A DNA stretch of 64,000 nt from Procambarus clarkii (GCF_040958095.1 NC_091217.1:12275215-12339214); one strand, 5' to 3'; numbered from the stretch's first letter, positions 21,320 to 32,215 are shown. A program made the numbers and translations. The notes: a model not told the origin generated them from the letters alone.

Positions 21320-21689
21320 GAGGGAAGGGAGCGGGAGGACCGACCAGAGGCGGATGAGCCTCTGGTCCTCCTCTTCCTTCCTCCTCCGGAGGAGGAAGAG
21401 GAGGAGAAGGACAGCAGCAGCAGGGGCAGAAATCAGGGAGTGCACCTCAGCAAGGGCAGCAACCGAGAGGGAAGCGGGGGGCCAAAGAAACCGCCATAGC
21501 AGGAACAGGGGGGTGCAGCCTCCGAAACGGGAGGGATTGGAGCGAGAGAGTCAGAGGTAGGGGGAGAGGAAGAAAGCGAAGGGAGGAGGAAGGAGATGAG
21601 CCTTACACGCCGGGGAAGGAGGAAGGAGATGAGCCAGGCTTTCGCTTCTGACTCAAAGAGACAGGCGTCCCAGCAACAACGTACTGGGC
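21320..21689. other. Purine-rich unassigned sequence
   Basis: The stretch is rich in GGAGGA and AGAGGAAG motifs, with a hairpin AGAGGC-GGAT-GAGCCTCT near 21340. It may be the ORF1 region of the Jockey element on the minus strand, but no domain is recognisable. Confidence 0.25.
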
Positions 21690-22284
21690 AACAGATTCAA
21701 GCGTCTCAACAGGAGAAGTATTATACATATATAAAACGCTGAACTGTAATACCAATCCTGACCTCAAAAGCCTCATAGAAGGTTGTAACAGAGCCCATGA
21801 GCACCACACCAGAAATAAATACAGTTTTGATATTCCAAGAGTACGACTTAATCAAACTAGAAATGCTCTACAAATCAAGGGACCCAGAATGTGGAATGAC
21901 CTTCCCGACCATGTTAAAGACTGTACCTCTCTCAACCAGTTTAAGATAAAAACGAAGCTATACCTAATAAAATTCCCTGTAACCTACCTTACCCCCCTAT
22001 TGTCAACCCATGTCTGTTTTTTTTTTAAACGACGCTGTTTGTCTACCTAATTGTATTTGTGCTGCTTTTTCAGCCATGTTCCCCCCTTTTAATCTTTTTT
22101 TTTTATTTGTTCTCAACTCATTTTATTCTTTATGTTCAATTAGTATTAAGCTTTAGTCATTTAAGTTTTTCCTGCCCGAAACGCTTTGCGTAATAGTGGC
22201 CTTAGGCATTGTATGTACTAGCTCTATCTATAAATCCATCATTCTTTGTAAAATCTCTTGTATGTACCTTACCTAAATAAACAT

Positions 22285-22315
<31 letters not shown>

Positions 22316-22320
22316 TTATA
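21690..22320 (+). mobile_element. LINE C-terminus and 3' untranslated region
   Basis: The plus strand encodes NPDLKSLIEGCNRAHEHHTR, then FDIPRVRLNQTRN and GPRMWNDLPDHVKD. It is followed by a 3' region with CTGCCCGAAACGCTTTGCGT and a (TTTA)n tail at 22280-22315. It is the same family as the LINE at 23.2-27.7 kb. The copy is strongly 5'-truncated. Confidence 0.85.
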
Positions 22321-22579
22321 TTATAAGAAGAACGAGACCAAACAAGACGATGGCCGCTGGGAGAGTGACGGACATTAGCTCACACAGACAGGCAGCGTGG
22401 AGAGCTAAGAGACAGAGGAGAAGGATGGGAAGAAGGATTGGAGACGAGGAAGAAGACACAGGAAACAAGACAGACTGGGTAGAAAGAAGGGGTACCCCAG
22501 ACAGAGAACCATGAGGGAGACCCTTCGGGGCAGAACTTGAAGGAACAGAGGAGGTGGTGGTGGGTGCATCTGGGTCTAA

Positions 22580-22722
22580 GGCCTGGAAAGTGTTGGCAGG
22601 GTACAGGCATATCGGGTTTTCTCAGTCGTAATTTCGTGGTGGTCGAAAATAGCCTCCATCTGCATGAATCAAAATTCTGGTTCATCTGCATTGTATGCTG
22701 GAAACCTGGTAGATAAATCCAT
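22580..22722 (-). pseudogene. Ty3/Gypsy gag N-terminus
   Basis: From an ATG at 22722 the minus strand reads MDLSTRFPAYNADEPEF, then after an in-frame stop FMQMEAIFDHHEITTEKTRY. This pattern (DPExWFxQxEAxFxxxxI) is typical of arthropod Gypsy gag. A primer-binding-like site, TTGGTGACCCAGTG (22775-22762), lies just upstream, next to an LTR end. The copy is broken by a stop codon, and its remaining genes are not seen. Confidence 0.65.
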
Positions 22723-22830
22723 GACGAAGATCTAGTTTGCGACTAAGTGTTCTTTTTCACTCACTGGGTCACCAATGTAACTGTTCTATTGTTACGTAAA
22801 GTATGGTGACAATAAACACAGACACTAAGA

Positions 22831-22831
<1 letters not shown>

Positions 22832-22898
<67 letters not shown>
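22832..22898. repeat. (TA)n microsatellite
   Basis: About 67 bp of uninterrupted AT/TA repeats lies inside the LTR region. Confidence 0.95.
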
Positions 22899-22901
<3 letters not shown>

Positions 22902-23032
22902 GTCGAGTATACAGAGGTATGCAGGTGATACCTTGGCGAGCAATGGTGTGAGTTGAGCGCACTGACAGTTGGTACGGTATCTCGCAAGTGTCTGTTCAAG
23001 ACCACACTTGAAAGTAGACTAGTTAATGTTTG

Positions 23033-23085
23033 ATTGATAAAGATTAAGCCACCCAAGAGGTGGCACGGGCATGAATAGCCCGTAA
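23033..23085 (-). mobile_element. Hairpin SINE, 5'-truncated copy
   Basis: On the minus strand it holds the ACGGGC...GCCCGT and GCCACC...GGGTGGC hairpins and a TTAATCTTTATCAATCA tail. It is flanked by AGTTAATGTTTG on both sides (23021-23032 and 23086-23097). Confidence 0.88.
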
Positions 23086-23097
23086 AGTTAATGTTTG

Positions 23098-23217
23098 ATT
23101 GATTGATGAAGATTAACCCACCCAAGAGGTGGCACGGGCATGAATAGCCCGTAAGTGGTGGCCCTTTTGAGCCATTACCAGTATCAAGAGCTGATACTGG
23201 AGATCTGTGGAGGACAC
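23098..23217 (-). mobile_element. Hairpin SINE, longer copy
   Basis: On the minus strand it runs from TGTCCTCCACAGATCTCCAG through CCAGTATCA-GCTCT-TGATACTGG, ACGGGC...GCCCGT and GCCACC...GGGTGG to a TTAATCTTCATCAATCAAT tail. AGTTAATGTTTG flanks it at 23086-23097 and 23218-23229. It shares its left flank with the truncated copy next door. Confidence 0.9.
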
Positions 23218-23567
23218 AGTTAATGTTTGCTATTCTGCTGCTTATATAAATAAAATAAATATGTTTATTCAGGAAAGGTACATACATACAAGTGATGTTA
23301 CATTAATGGATCGATATATAGATAGAGCTAGTACATACAATGCCTAAAGCCACTATTACGCAATGCGTTTCGGGCAGGAAAAACATTAATATCTAGAACT
23401 TAATACTAATTGAGCATAAAGAATAAAATGTGTTGAGAACAAATACAAATAAAGATAAAAATAAGGGGGAACATGAATGAAAAAGCAGCACAAATACAAT
23501 AGGTTGACAAACAGTGTTGATTAAAAAAAATAACAGACATGGGTTGACAATAGAGGGGTAAGGTAGG

Positions 23568-25045
23568 TTACAGGGAATTTATTAGGTAGTGTTTAGTTTT
23601 TATCTTAAACTGGTTGAGAGAGGTACAGTCTTTAACATGGTTGGGAAGGTCATTCCACATTCTGGGTCCCTTGATTTGTAGAGCATTTCTAGTTTGGTTA
23701 AGTCGTACTCTTGGAATATCAAAACTATTTATTTCTGGTATGGTGCTCATGGGTTCTGTTACAACCTTCAATGAAGCTTTTGAGGTCAGGATTGGCATTA
23801 CAGTTCAGCGTTTTATATATGCATAATACACAAGAGAGAATGTGCAGTGACTTAATATCTAACATATTCAGAGATTTGAGTAGGGGTACCGAGTGATGTC
23901 TGGGGCCAGAGTTGGATATTGTCCTAATGGCAGCTTTGTGTTGAGTAATTAGAGGACGTAAATGATTTTGGGTAGTAGAACCCCAAGCACAAATACCATA
24001 GTTGAGATATGGATAGATGAGGGAGTAATAGAGAGTCACCAGGGCAGGGCGGGGTACATAATATCTGATCTTAGAAAGAATGCCAACAGTTTTTGAAACT
24101 TTTTTCGATATATTTAGAATGTGTCCCTGGAAATTCAGCTTGTGATCAATGAGAACGCCAAGGAATTTTCCATCTAATTTGTTACAAATTTGGGTATTGT
24201 TTATTTTGAGATTTATTTGATTAGAGGATTTATTGCCAAACAGAATATAGAAAGTTTTGTCAATGTTAAGGGTGAGTTTGTTGGCAGTTAGCCAAAGATG
24301 GACTTTATTTAGCTCAGTATTTACTGTAGCATTTAGAGCAAGGGGGTCAGGACTGGAGTAAATGAAGGTTGTGTCGTCAGCAAATAGAATAGGTTTGAGG
24401 TGTTGGGAGGCATTTGGAAGGTCATTAATGAAGATGAGAAAGAGGAGAGGGCCAAGTATGCTGCCCTGAGGAACACCAATGTTGATGGGTAGGGTGGGAG
24501 AAATTGAATTGTTCACAGAAACATACAGGAGCCTGTCAGTAAGGTAAGATTTGAGGTATTGTAGGGAGTGTCCTCTGACTCCATAATGATGTTATTTAAG
24601 AAGAAGGTTTTGGTGGTCGACAGTGTCAAAAGCCTTACCCAGGTCCACAAATAACCCAACAGGGAACTCATTTTTATCAAGAGCTGCATGAATTAAGTTA
24701 ATCATACTAATAAGTGCATCGTTAGTGCTTTTTTTGAGTCTGAAGCCATATTGGCAAGAGCTAAGTATATTGTGCTTGGCTAGATAAGAGTAAAGCTGCT
24801 TGTAGATTAGTTTTTCAAAAATTTTTGATAAGTTAGGCAGGATTGAAATAGGTCTGTAGTTGTTAACATCTGTGGGATCACCACATTTGTGGACAGGCGT
24901 CACTCTCGCTTTTTTTAGAACATCTGGAAAGGTTTAGAGTTCAAGTGACTTGTTGAAGAGCAATGCAATAGCAGGAGCTAAAGATCTGGAGGCTTTTTTG
25001 TAAATTAAAGTTGGTATCTCCTCAAGGGCACTAGACTTGGTTTTA
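23568..25045 (-). pseudogene. LINE reverse transcriptase and C-terminus
   Basis: Frames carry KARVTPVHKCGD, NNYRPISILPNLSKIFEKLI, CQYGFRLKKSTNDAL, FVDLGKAFDTVDHQNLL (24903-24592), then after a frameshift near 24540 GVPQGSILGPLLFLIFIND and LFADDTTFIYSS (24516-23725), and a C-terminal FDIPRVRLNQTRNALQIKG with WNDLPNHVKD. Another stop is seen near 24938. Catalytic boxes remain, but the gene is broken. Confidence 0.87.
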
Positions 25046-25049
25046 AGGG

Positions 25050-26117
25050 TGTGACGATAATCTCTTTCAAGAGAGATTGAGCCTGCTCTTCCCTTCAAAG
25101 TACGTAACAACAACAGATAATATAGAAGATACGGCCAGCAAGTATCTCCAAAACGTTTTGCCCAGAGAGCAAAACGTATCCGACGTTTATATCCTGCAAC
25201 CTACCTTACCTCTCTATTGTCAACCCATGTATGTTTTTTGTTTTTTTTTTGTTTTACAAATCAACGCTGTTTTAATGTAATTTTCTGTAATAATTTGTAA
25301 TTGTATTTGTGCTGTTTTTTCAACAATGTTCCCCCCTCTTTTACCTCTATTTTTATTTGTACTCAACGCATTTTTTTTCTTTTTACCCATTAGTTTTAAG
25401 CTTTAGTCAGTAGTGTTTTTTCCTGCCCGAAACGCTTTGCGTAATAGTGGCTTTAGGCATTGTATGTACTAGCTCCTATCTATAAAGCCAACAAACTTTG
25501 TAAAATCTCTTTATGTATGTACCTTTGCCTAAATAAAAATTATTATAATTATTATTATTATTATTATATCCAGCACACCGGCACACCTGCTCGCCACCGC
25601 CACTGTAAACCGGCAAACTGCTTGTCCATTGCCTGCCTGTCGCTGATTGGCTGGTGTCCCGTCGCACCTGCCCTCCGCCACAAGTTGATGTCTGGGCTGC
25701 AGTGGCCCAGAATAGTCAGAATATCCCAGTGCTCCTTGCAGTTGACATCTCTCATTGGTAGACTAAGCCTTGGCTTTCGTGTACTAAGGGAGGTGGCAGC
25801 TCGAAGCCAATATTCCAGCATTATTATTATTTATTTTGCTATAACTCACTTGTCTTAACGTAACTTTTCATTTGCCAGTGATTATTCTTATTATTTTGTT
25901 TGTTGACTTGTCTTGTATATTTTATGCTTATCTTTATTCATGTCTTGCTTTTCTAACGTAATTAAAATTTCATTGTTACATTTACTTGTGTTTTGTGTGT
26001 CTTCCCATTACCTTACCACAGACGAAAGTTCCAGCTTTTTCTCTTTTTTTTCTTTAATGTGACGAGGCCCTGCCCCTAGCTTTTGAAACAGCCGAACACC
26101 AACGCTTTACCGTCACA
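25050..26117. mobile_element. Solo LTR inserted in LINE ORF2
   Basis: The insert starts TGTGACGATAATC and ends TTTACCGTCACA, so its ends are TG...CA with a 7-bp inverted match (TGTGACG/CGTCACA). AGGG is duplicated on both sides (25046-25049 and 26118-26121). Taking out the insert and one AGGG leaves the LINE frame continuous (EIILSL then KTKSSALEE), which fixes the borders. It has no internal genes. A LINE tail (25195-25563) is inserted within it. Confidence 0.88.
25195..25563 (+). mobile_element. LINE 3' tail nested in the solo LTR
   Basis: The 5'-truncated fragment has CTGCCCGAAACGCTTTGCGT (25426-25445), a TACTAGCTCC motif and an ATT-repeat tail. TTATATCC flanks it at 25187-25194 and 25564-25571, although the right copy merges with the AT-rich tail. 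It is the same family as the LINE it indirectly interrupts. Confidence 0.75.
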
Positions 26118-27640
26118 AGGGAAAGGATTATCTCATTGACGTCAGTGGAATTAATAGGCTTTAGGTACAGAGACTGTGGATAGTTACCTGTGAGATAGTC
26201 CTTAACGTCAGTACTGGAAGATGGAATATCATTTGCAAGGGATGACCCAATGGAAGAGAAGAACCTATTGAACTCAATAGCAGAATCTGAGGCTGAAAGC
26301 TGACCATCGTTATTGGAAAGGAGTGTTGGTTTGTTATTTAAAGTCTTCTGTGATCCTAATATTTGTGAAATTGTGCTCCAAGTTTTTTTAATGTTGCTCT
26401 TTATTTGGGAAAATTTATCTTCGTAGTATTTAGTTTTGGCTCGTCTAATTATCTTAGATAGCAATAATGAGTAATTCTTTGAGAATTCTTTGGAGACAAT
26501 TCCTAACCTATACTTCTTCTCAAGGTCATGTTTTTTATTAATGGATTTAAGTATTCCCTTTGTAAGCCAGGGATTGTTAAGCCTTTTGGTTGTGATTTGT
26601 TTTGTAAGCATAGGACAGTGGGTGTTATAAAGGCTAAGAGTTTTTTGAAGAAAAGATTGCACTGCTAGGTTGATGTCCCCTATGTTACCTAACTCGGACT
26701 CCCAGTTGACATTATCAGCAGCAGTTATAAAATTGTTTATAGCAGTTTCATTGTGCAGCCTAAAACTTAACTTCCTTGACTCTAGTGGTGGTTTGCTAAT
26801 GTTAGTTAAGAGAAATGTGGGGTAATGGTCTGTAGTGCTATCGGTGATTATACCTGAAGTAAGCGGAGAGGTTATGTTTGTCCAGATGTGATCTAGAGTC
26901 GTGGCAGTACTATCAGTGATTCTAGTAGGTCTAGTGATTAAGGGTATGAGGAAGCAGGAATTCATACAGTTGAGGAAGCTAACAGCAGTAGGATGTTCAG
27001 GCTCGCAGAGGTCAATATTAAAGTCCCCTGCGATTATTAGATGGTTTTTGTTCAGTCTGTTATCGAGTATTAGATTTCTAAGGTTTGAGTTGAATTCGGA
27101 TACATCAGTGTTAGGAATTCTATAGACTGCACCCACAGACAGGACAGACTCGGCACCCTTGACTCTGAAGCTGGCGAAGATATACTCCCCACAGCAGTCT
27201 CTAGTTCTAATTTCTTTTAAGCATGTTAGTTCTTGGTGGTAGTAAAGAGCAGTGCCACCACCTCTCTGAAGTTGACGACAGTTGTGAATTGCCGAGTAGT
27301 TAGGCATGTTAAAGAGTTGAGTAGTATCCTCTTTCAACCATGTTTCAGTAAGTATAATAAACGAGAATTTGTTGCCAATAGTTTCAATCAAGGCACTAAC
27401 ATCATCGAAGTGTTTACCTAGGGATCTAACGTTCAAGTTGATTACAGAGATATTGTGATTATGTGTTAATACATTGTTTACATCATGTGCTGTAAAATAT
27501 CTGCAGTTCAGATCATTAAAGTGATGATTGTCATAGATAGTGGATAAGAGGTTTAGTTCAGGGTCTAAACTTGCCTGCATAAAAAGGCTGGTTGCAGGAA
27601 AACAAGGCAAGAATGGCAGAATACAAAATAGAATTATGAT
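26118..27640 (-). pseudogene. LINE endonuclease and linker region
   Basis: A long minus-strand frame encodes an apurinic-type endonuclease: SVINLNVRSLGKHFDD, IILTETWLKED, GAVYRIPN, HLIIAGDFNIDLCEP, DHIWTNI and STTDHYPTFL, the full set of catalytic blocks. It is followed by a basic linker (KKHDLEKKYRLG). A hydrophobic N-terminal stretch in the open frame is likely untranslated leader. The coding frame is intact up to the LTR insertion at 26117. Confidence 0.87.
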
Positions 27641-27699
27641 ATAAAAGGGGATAATATATATAAGCAAGTCTATACAAAACACAAATAAAATGAACAAGA

Positions 27700-29040
27700 A
27701 ATATGCTTGGGCAACACCTCACCGTGTTGCTCGGGCATCGCCTCACCTCATTCATCTCCAAAGGTTGACAGGAATATTAACAATGCATTTGGAGCGAGTA
27801 TATTATTGGGATAATCTACTCGCTACAGCCTCATCCTTCGATTCTGATGTCCTGGCAGATGTCTTCTGACTCCGATGTCCTCTCCGCCACAAGCGTGTGC
27901 GATGAAGGGCGCCTTGTCGGCCCCCCTCCACCCCCCCCCCCCTGACGGGATGGACTCAATGGTCTACCGTCTGCTCACATCCTTTGTCTAACCTTTGGCT
28001 TACCAATCATTGGCATTTATCTACAACTTATTGTTGGTTACAAACTGCCTTCCCGCGGTGTCATCGACTGCTGGAAGTTAATCGACTGCCATCATTACTC
28101 TACCCCTAATGCTTTCCTTTTATCTACGTTTAACAATCTCACTTCGGCTTGATTGCCCAGGCGGTTCAGTTCGTCTCCCTACTTTCCTACCCGCCACCTT
28201 CCGGCATTTGCTTCCCGCAGCTTATGGGGTATCACCAAGGAACTTCATCTATACTCAGAAATTCACATCAATAAACTTCAATTCCAATTAATCCATGTAA
28301 TTTAATGCAGCTGTCAAAGACGACATTTACACTTCGTTTCCGGTGCTGTCATCTATGGATGGCCTCTCACGTATTACCTTCATCGCCTGCAGCTTAGGAA
28401 CGATACGGACCGCCCGAAGGACACGCAATGGAGGATGACCACAGGATGAATCCCGGGGATCGCTCTCGAGGAACGGGGAACTGCCCGGGATGGAGTCTGC
28501 AGGACCTCCACACCTCCAGCACCCACCCTGGGGCCGGCCTTGGAGGGCTAGCCTCCGCGAGGGCGGGCTACAGCGATGATGATGCTCAAGAGGACGCCCT
28601 GGCGTGCATACTAGAGGGCGGGGCACAGCACACCCGCCGCAGTACCACTTCACACGGACATCCAGTAGTCCGCCTTGCCTGTCCATACTTTAGATGGCGC
28701 TCCATTGGCCCAATTCCCGGATGTTGCTTACATAGCAGCATCAGCCTCGTATGCCCGACTCTGTACCTTTTCAGTTCAAGTCCTCCTAACTGTTTTTTAA
28801 CGGCAGATGTAACGGGTGTACGGGTACGGCTGACGCAGCCCAGGCAAGTACCAACGGCCAAGGACGCACGCAACGTCACACGACGAGGCGGCTGACCCTG
28901 CTGTAGTGGCGTTATTGCCCACGTTATTATGGCATACCCTAGCCTCTGTCACTCCTAGGCACGCATACAATGCATACGGCGAAAGGGACGCTACCGACAT
29001 AAACCCCTATGCATCAGCCGGCTAACACCCGCCCCACGGG
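27700..29040. other. Unassigned region
   Basis: No gene is recognised. A poly-C run (27930-27942) and GC-rich sequence from 28340 may belong to the DIRS-like fragment that ends at 29265. Long overlapping open frames on both strands at 28327-28900 reflect base composition and have no recognisable domain. Confidence 0.3.
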
Positions 29041-29059
29041 GTGGGGGCCTCTCGGCTGC

Positions 29060-29265
29060 GGCAATCATGGCGGTCGGCAGGTGGAAAAGCGAGGTATAAA
29101 CCGCTTACGTCCGATAGGACGTCATACGTCTCCCTAGGTGAGGGCTCCTGCCGCGGCCAGCTAGGTTCCTGCCCTTCGGGGTGGGGGGTTCCAGCTATGC
29201 TGGCCTGCAGGGTGAGGGTGCTCCGCCGGAACCCCAAAGTGTATCGGTACCTCTGCTAACATGCA
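29060..29265 (+). mobile_element. 3' end of a DIRS-like element
   Basis: The plus strand reads IMAVGRWKSEV, the tail motif of DIRS tyrosine recombinases, followed by a stop. A GC-rich end, CTGCCCTTCGGGGTGGGG, then CGGAACCCCAAAGTGTAT, parallels 38430-38475 of the second DIRS remnant. Only the extreme 3' end is recognisable. Confidence 0.5.
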
Positions 29266-29269
29266 AATT

Positions 29270-29680
29270 CGTAATTACCAAGTTGAATTCTTCAAACAAG
29301 TGCACTCTTAAAGGCACTAGTAAGCTCTAACATTAAAACCGAGAAAATCTAAATGTAACTATCCTTTTATACCTTGGACGGCTAAGCCTAACAAACCATG
29401 TAATACTCTCCTTCATATTTAGCAATAAGTATATATTTACATATACTTATGTAATATTCTACCTGTATCTTAGTTACTGTTTTGCATCTACTATCAGCTA
29501 GGTTTATAATACTTAGTCAAAAATGTATTACTTCTAGCTTATTATAATTATACTTGGATACTACATAATATTATTTATAATAATTTATAATCAACAAAAA
29601 TTTAACTACACATAATAAATAAGTACCCCTCAAACTAGGTGCGTGTCTTTTTTGTTCTCCCCGAACAGAAAATTATTTAA
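29270..29680. other. AT-rich stretch without recognised features
   Basis: The sequence is AT-rich and has no open frame or repeat I can name. Confidence 0.5.
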
Positions 29681-29689
29681 ATAAATAAA

Positions 29690-29860
29690 ATAATAAATAA
29701 ATGTTTATTCAGGCAAAGTACATACATACAAGAGGTTATACAAAAACTGATAGATTTATAGATAGAGCTAGTACATACAATGCCTAAAGCCACTATTACG
29801 CAAAGCGTTTGGGGCAGGAAAAACATTAAAGACTAAAACTTAATACTAAGGGTTTTGTAC
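29690..29860 (-). mobile_element. LINE 3' tail
   Basis: The minus strand matches the 3' end of the 23.2-27.7 kb LINE: CCTGCCCCAAACGCTTTGCG, a GTACTAGCTCTATCTATA motif and a (TTTA)n-like end at about 29690. It is heavily 5'-truncated. Confidence 0.8.
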
Positions 29861-29869
29861 AAAACCGAG

Positions 29870-30397
29870 CGATGCATCCACCAGGAAAACAATAACATTT
29901 TGTGAATCAAATGTCAGAAGACAATTAACCTTTCATTTTATGGTGCTATTGAACACAACGCATTACTTGAGAAAATATTATTAGTTTGGCTGAAAATATA
30001 TATATATATATATTGTTATTAACAAGCTTAGGTATATACAGTAATGTGTTGTTACCCTATTCTAAATGAAAGATTACACAGTGTAGATAAAAAGCTAGCT
30101 ATAAATTTATCTAATATCCCCATCTCACAGAATGGTTAGTCATACATATACAAAATAGTCATTTACATGTACAAGATGCAAATCCTGATCTGAAACTCTT
30201 CCTTGACAGATGTAATAGAAACTCCATAATCTCCACACCAGAAATAAATATCTCTTTGATATTCCCCAGTCAAACTAAATAAGTGTAAACACACTATGTA
30301 AATAAAGGGACCTACTCTAAAATAAAGGGATAAATTACGTAAATTAAAGAAATAAAGGGATAAATTACGTACTTAAAATTATATGTTAAATTAAGTT
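29870..30397. other. AT-rich flank with a short LINE C-terminal remnant
   Basis: 30170-30290 on the plus strand resembles the LINE C-terminus (NPDLKLFLDRCNRNS-like, then ISLIFPS). A short TA run lies at 29998-30013. The remainder is featureless. Confidence 0.4.
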
Positions 30398-30747
30398 CAA
30401 GTTCAAGTATGTTTATTGAGACAAGAAAAAAAGATGCATCTCAAAGGGATAGAGTAGCTTAGGCTATTTCTACCCCCCCCCTCTATTTCAAGTCTCTCAA
30501 GGGGCGCACAAATTCAGTGAGTACAGATACACAAATCACAATACAAGAATTCCATTTAACATTGCAGGTTAATATAGTAAGCACAGCATATAAGTGTTAC
30601 AATCATTGGGGCAAAATTCTTGTAGCTCCTAAGTATACTGTCTATCATACCATTATCACACATCCAAACAATTTGATGTGGTACACTACTTATTTCCTTA
30701 TTTCTGTAGTTATCAATATGTTGACACTCTAATACATAATGCTCTTT
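30398..30747 (-). mobile_element. I-like LINE 3' end, copy A
   Basis: The minus strand encodes LKEHYVLECQHIDNYRNKEI, a knuckle-end relative of the I-like LINE at 951-2095. It is followed by a 3' region ending CAATAAACATACTTGAAC. A poly-C run is at 30472-30482. Confidence 0.7.
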
Positions 30748-30935
30748 CAAGTTCAAGTATATTTATTGAGACAAAAAAAAAATATCAAAGAGTAGCTTAG
30801 GCTATTTTCTACACTCCCCCCCCCCCTACTTCTAGTACCTCAAGGGGCGCACAAATTTAGTGAGTACAAATACACAAATCGCAATACAAGAATCTCATTT
30901 AACATTTCAGGTTAATATAGTACTCTCTAAGAGTA
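30748..30935 (-). mobile_element. I-like LINE 3' end, copy B
   Basis: This is a second, shorter copy of the same 3' region in the same orientation as copy A, sharing the AGCTTAGGCTATTT block, the poly-C run and CTCAAGGGGCGCACAAAT. The two are joined directly. Confidence 0.75.
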
Positions 30936-30962
30936 TAATAGTGTACATCCACCGCATATAAC

Positions 30963-31043
30963 TATCTACGGGCTCACCATAGCCCGTGTTATTTGGAACT
31001 TTTTGTTCCAGGCAGCGAATCTTTAACAACAACAACAACGTAC
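30963..31043 (+). repeat. Hairpin-type SINE fragment with (AAC)n tail
   Basis: ACGGGCTCACCATAGCCCGT forms a hairpin, followed by TTTGGAACTTTTTGTTCC and a (AAC)n tail at 31026-31039. The same two-hairpin unit recurs twice at 31381-31497. Confidence 0.7.
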
Positions 31044-31165
31044 TAGATTTTAACCCATTAACGCTCCAAGATAATATCCTCACTCTACTTTCATCCATGT
31101 TTAATAATAAAACTACCTTTGCCCTGACCGTCACATTCCATGAGATACGAGAGTTTCTTAGACAC

Positions 31166-31776
31166 TGTAGCGAGTTAACTTATACTCGCTCCATTATCTC
31201 ATCATCTTAATGGCATAACTAATTAACACTAACTACACAAGCTATAATCCTATCCCTATTTACTGGTAATGGTTTTTCCACCCTCCTATCTTATTGTGAG
31301 GTGTAGTCACCGTATATAAGCAAGCGATTTGAGAATAGCAAAAACACATTTAGCACCGTTCCTGTGCCAGGTAAGTCCACCACGGGCTCACCATAGCCCG
31401 TGCTACTGGCCCCGCTCCTGTGCCAGGTAAGTTACGGGCTCACCATAGCCCGTGCTACTTGGAACTTGTTCCGAGTAGCTGAAACTATAACAACAACAGA
31501 ATAGCAAAACAGTACAATTTCCAGTCAAGAATGTAGCACTTGGCGTATGCAGTTCGAATCGTCTACAAGACGCTACAGCTTCGACACAAACTAGGACCCC
31601 ACGAGCTACAACGCTCTCCCACATAGAGCTCCGCGACTCCTACCACACTCGGCTCTCTGCTCTGCTCCAGGCTCCGTCTATGACACTGCTGTATCCAGGA
31701 CTACTAAATAAATATGAAACTCACTAAACACTGTGTATCTGATCTACCCAATAACGTAACATAACCGTACGTTACA
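31166..31776 (+). mobile_element. Solo LTR, second copy of the 20.3-kb family
   Basis: It begins TGTAGCGAGTTAACTTATAC and ends TAACCGTACGTTACA, with ACAC on both sides (31162-31165 and 31777-31780). Blocks before and after the insert match 20259-20430 and 21038-21319. The insert at 31347-31495 differs from that in the first copy but sits at the same point. AATAAA is near 31708. Confidence 0.85.
31347..31495 (+). mobile_element. Hairpin SINE insert in the solo LTR
   Basis: Two ACGGGCTCACCATAGCCCGT hairpins (31382 and 31434 region), a CCTG-TGC-CAGG motif twice and a longer stem GCTACTTGGAAC-TT-GTTCCGAGTAGC are followed by an (AAC)n tail. GAATAGCAAAA stands on each side of the insert (31336-31346 and about 31499-31509). 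Confidence 0.75.
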
Positions 31777-31924
31777 ACACTCTCCCAACACTGTAACAGT
31801 TTTGCTTTCTCCTCACTTGCACAACAGCTACTAACATCAAAGGTAATATTATTCATATCTATTTTTTTAATTCTGTATACCGTTTTACTTTAACCTTTGT
31901 TTCAACATTTGTCACTACAGAAGG

Positions 31925-32215
31925 TTGAACACCGCTAACACTTCTAGAAAGTTCATTTTGCTGACTATCCTCTATCATCAATACGTCATGTTCTTCCTTA
32001 CTTTCTTCTACGCACGTTTCACTTTCCATTTCCCCCCATTTAACCCCCCCCCCTTGTTTAACTCCCTAAACATGCTAAACATAATCTCACTCCACACATT
32101 CTCTTGTGTCAACTACATTTACAAAAACCTGTTCTTAAATGCAAATCCTGCTCTGAAACTCTCCCTGGACAGATTTAATAGAAACCCATTATCACCACAC
32201 CAGAAATAAATATGC
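31925..32215 (+). mobile_element. LINE C-terminal fragment
   Basis: The plus strand reads FNSLNMLNIISLHTFSC, then NANPALKLSLDRFNRN and HQK, aligned with the C-terminal region of the 23.2-27.7 kb LINE. It ends abruptly and is joined to a different LINE at about 32216. Confidence 0.7.

Larger units (their letters stand above)
22776..23229 (-). mobile_element. LTR preceding the Gypsy gag fragment (upper edge uncertain)
   Basis: On the minus strand the sequence ends ACGTAACAATAGAACAGTTACA-type (positions 22797-22776), directly before the primer-binding-like site, as an LTR should. The end resembles that of the solo LTRs at 21319 and 31776. It contains a TA microsatellite and two hairpin SINE copies. 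I cannot fix the other LTR border. Confidence 0.5.
23245..27640 (-). mobile_element. Nearly whole LINE split by a solo LTR
   Basis: The minus strand holds, in order, an endonuclease (27640-26118), a solo LTR insertion, a reverse transcriptase (25045-23725), the C-terminus (23798-23568) and a 3' untranslated region with TTCGGGCAGG-type and (TTTA)n-type tail sequences. Related 3' ends are at 21.7-22.3, 25.2-25.6, 29.7 and 51.4 kb, so this is the most complete member of an abundant family in the window. Clade is within the CR1/L2/Jockey assemblage; I would not narrow it further. Confidence 0.88.

Noticed and set aside
28327-28900. Overlapping GC-rich open frames on both strands
   Set aside because: There is no recognisable domain, and stop-poor frames are expected from the base composition.
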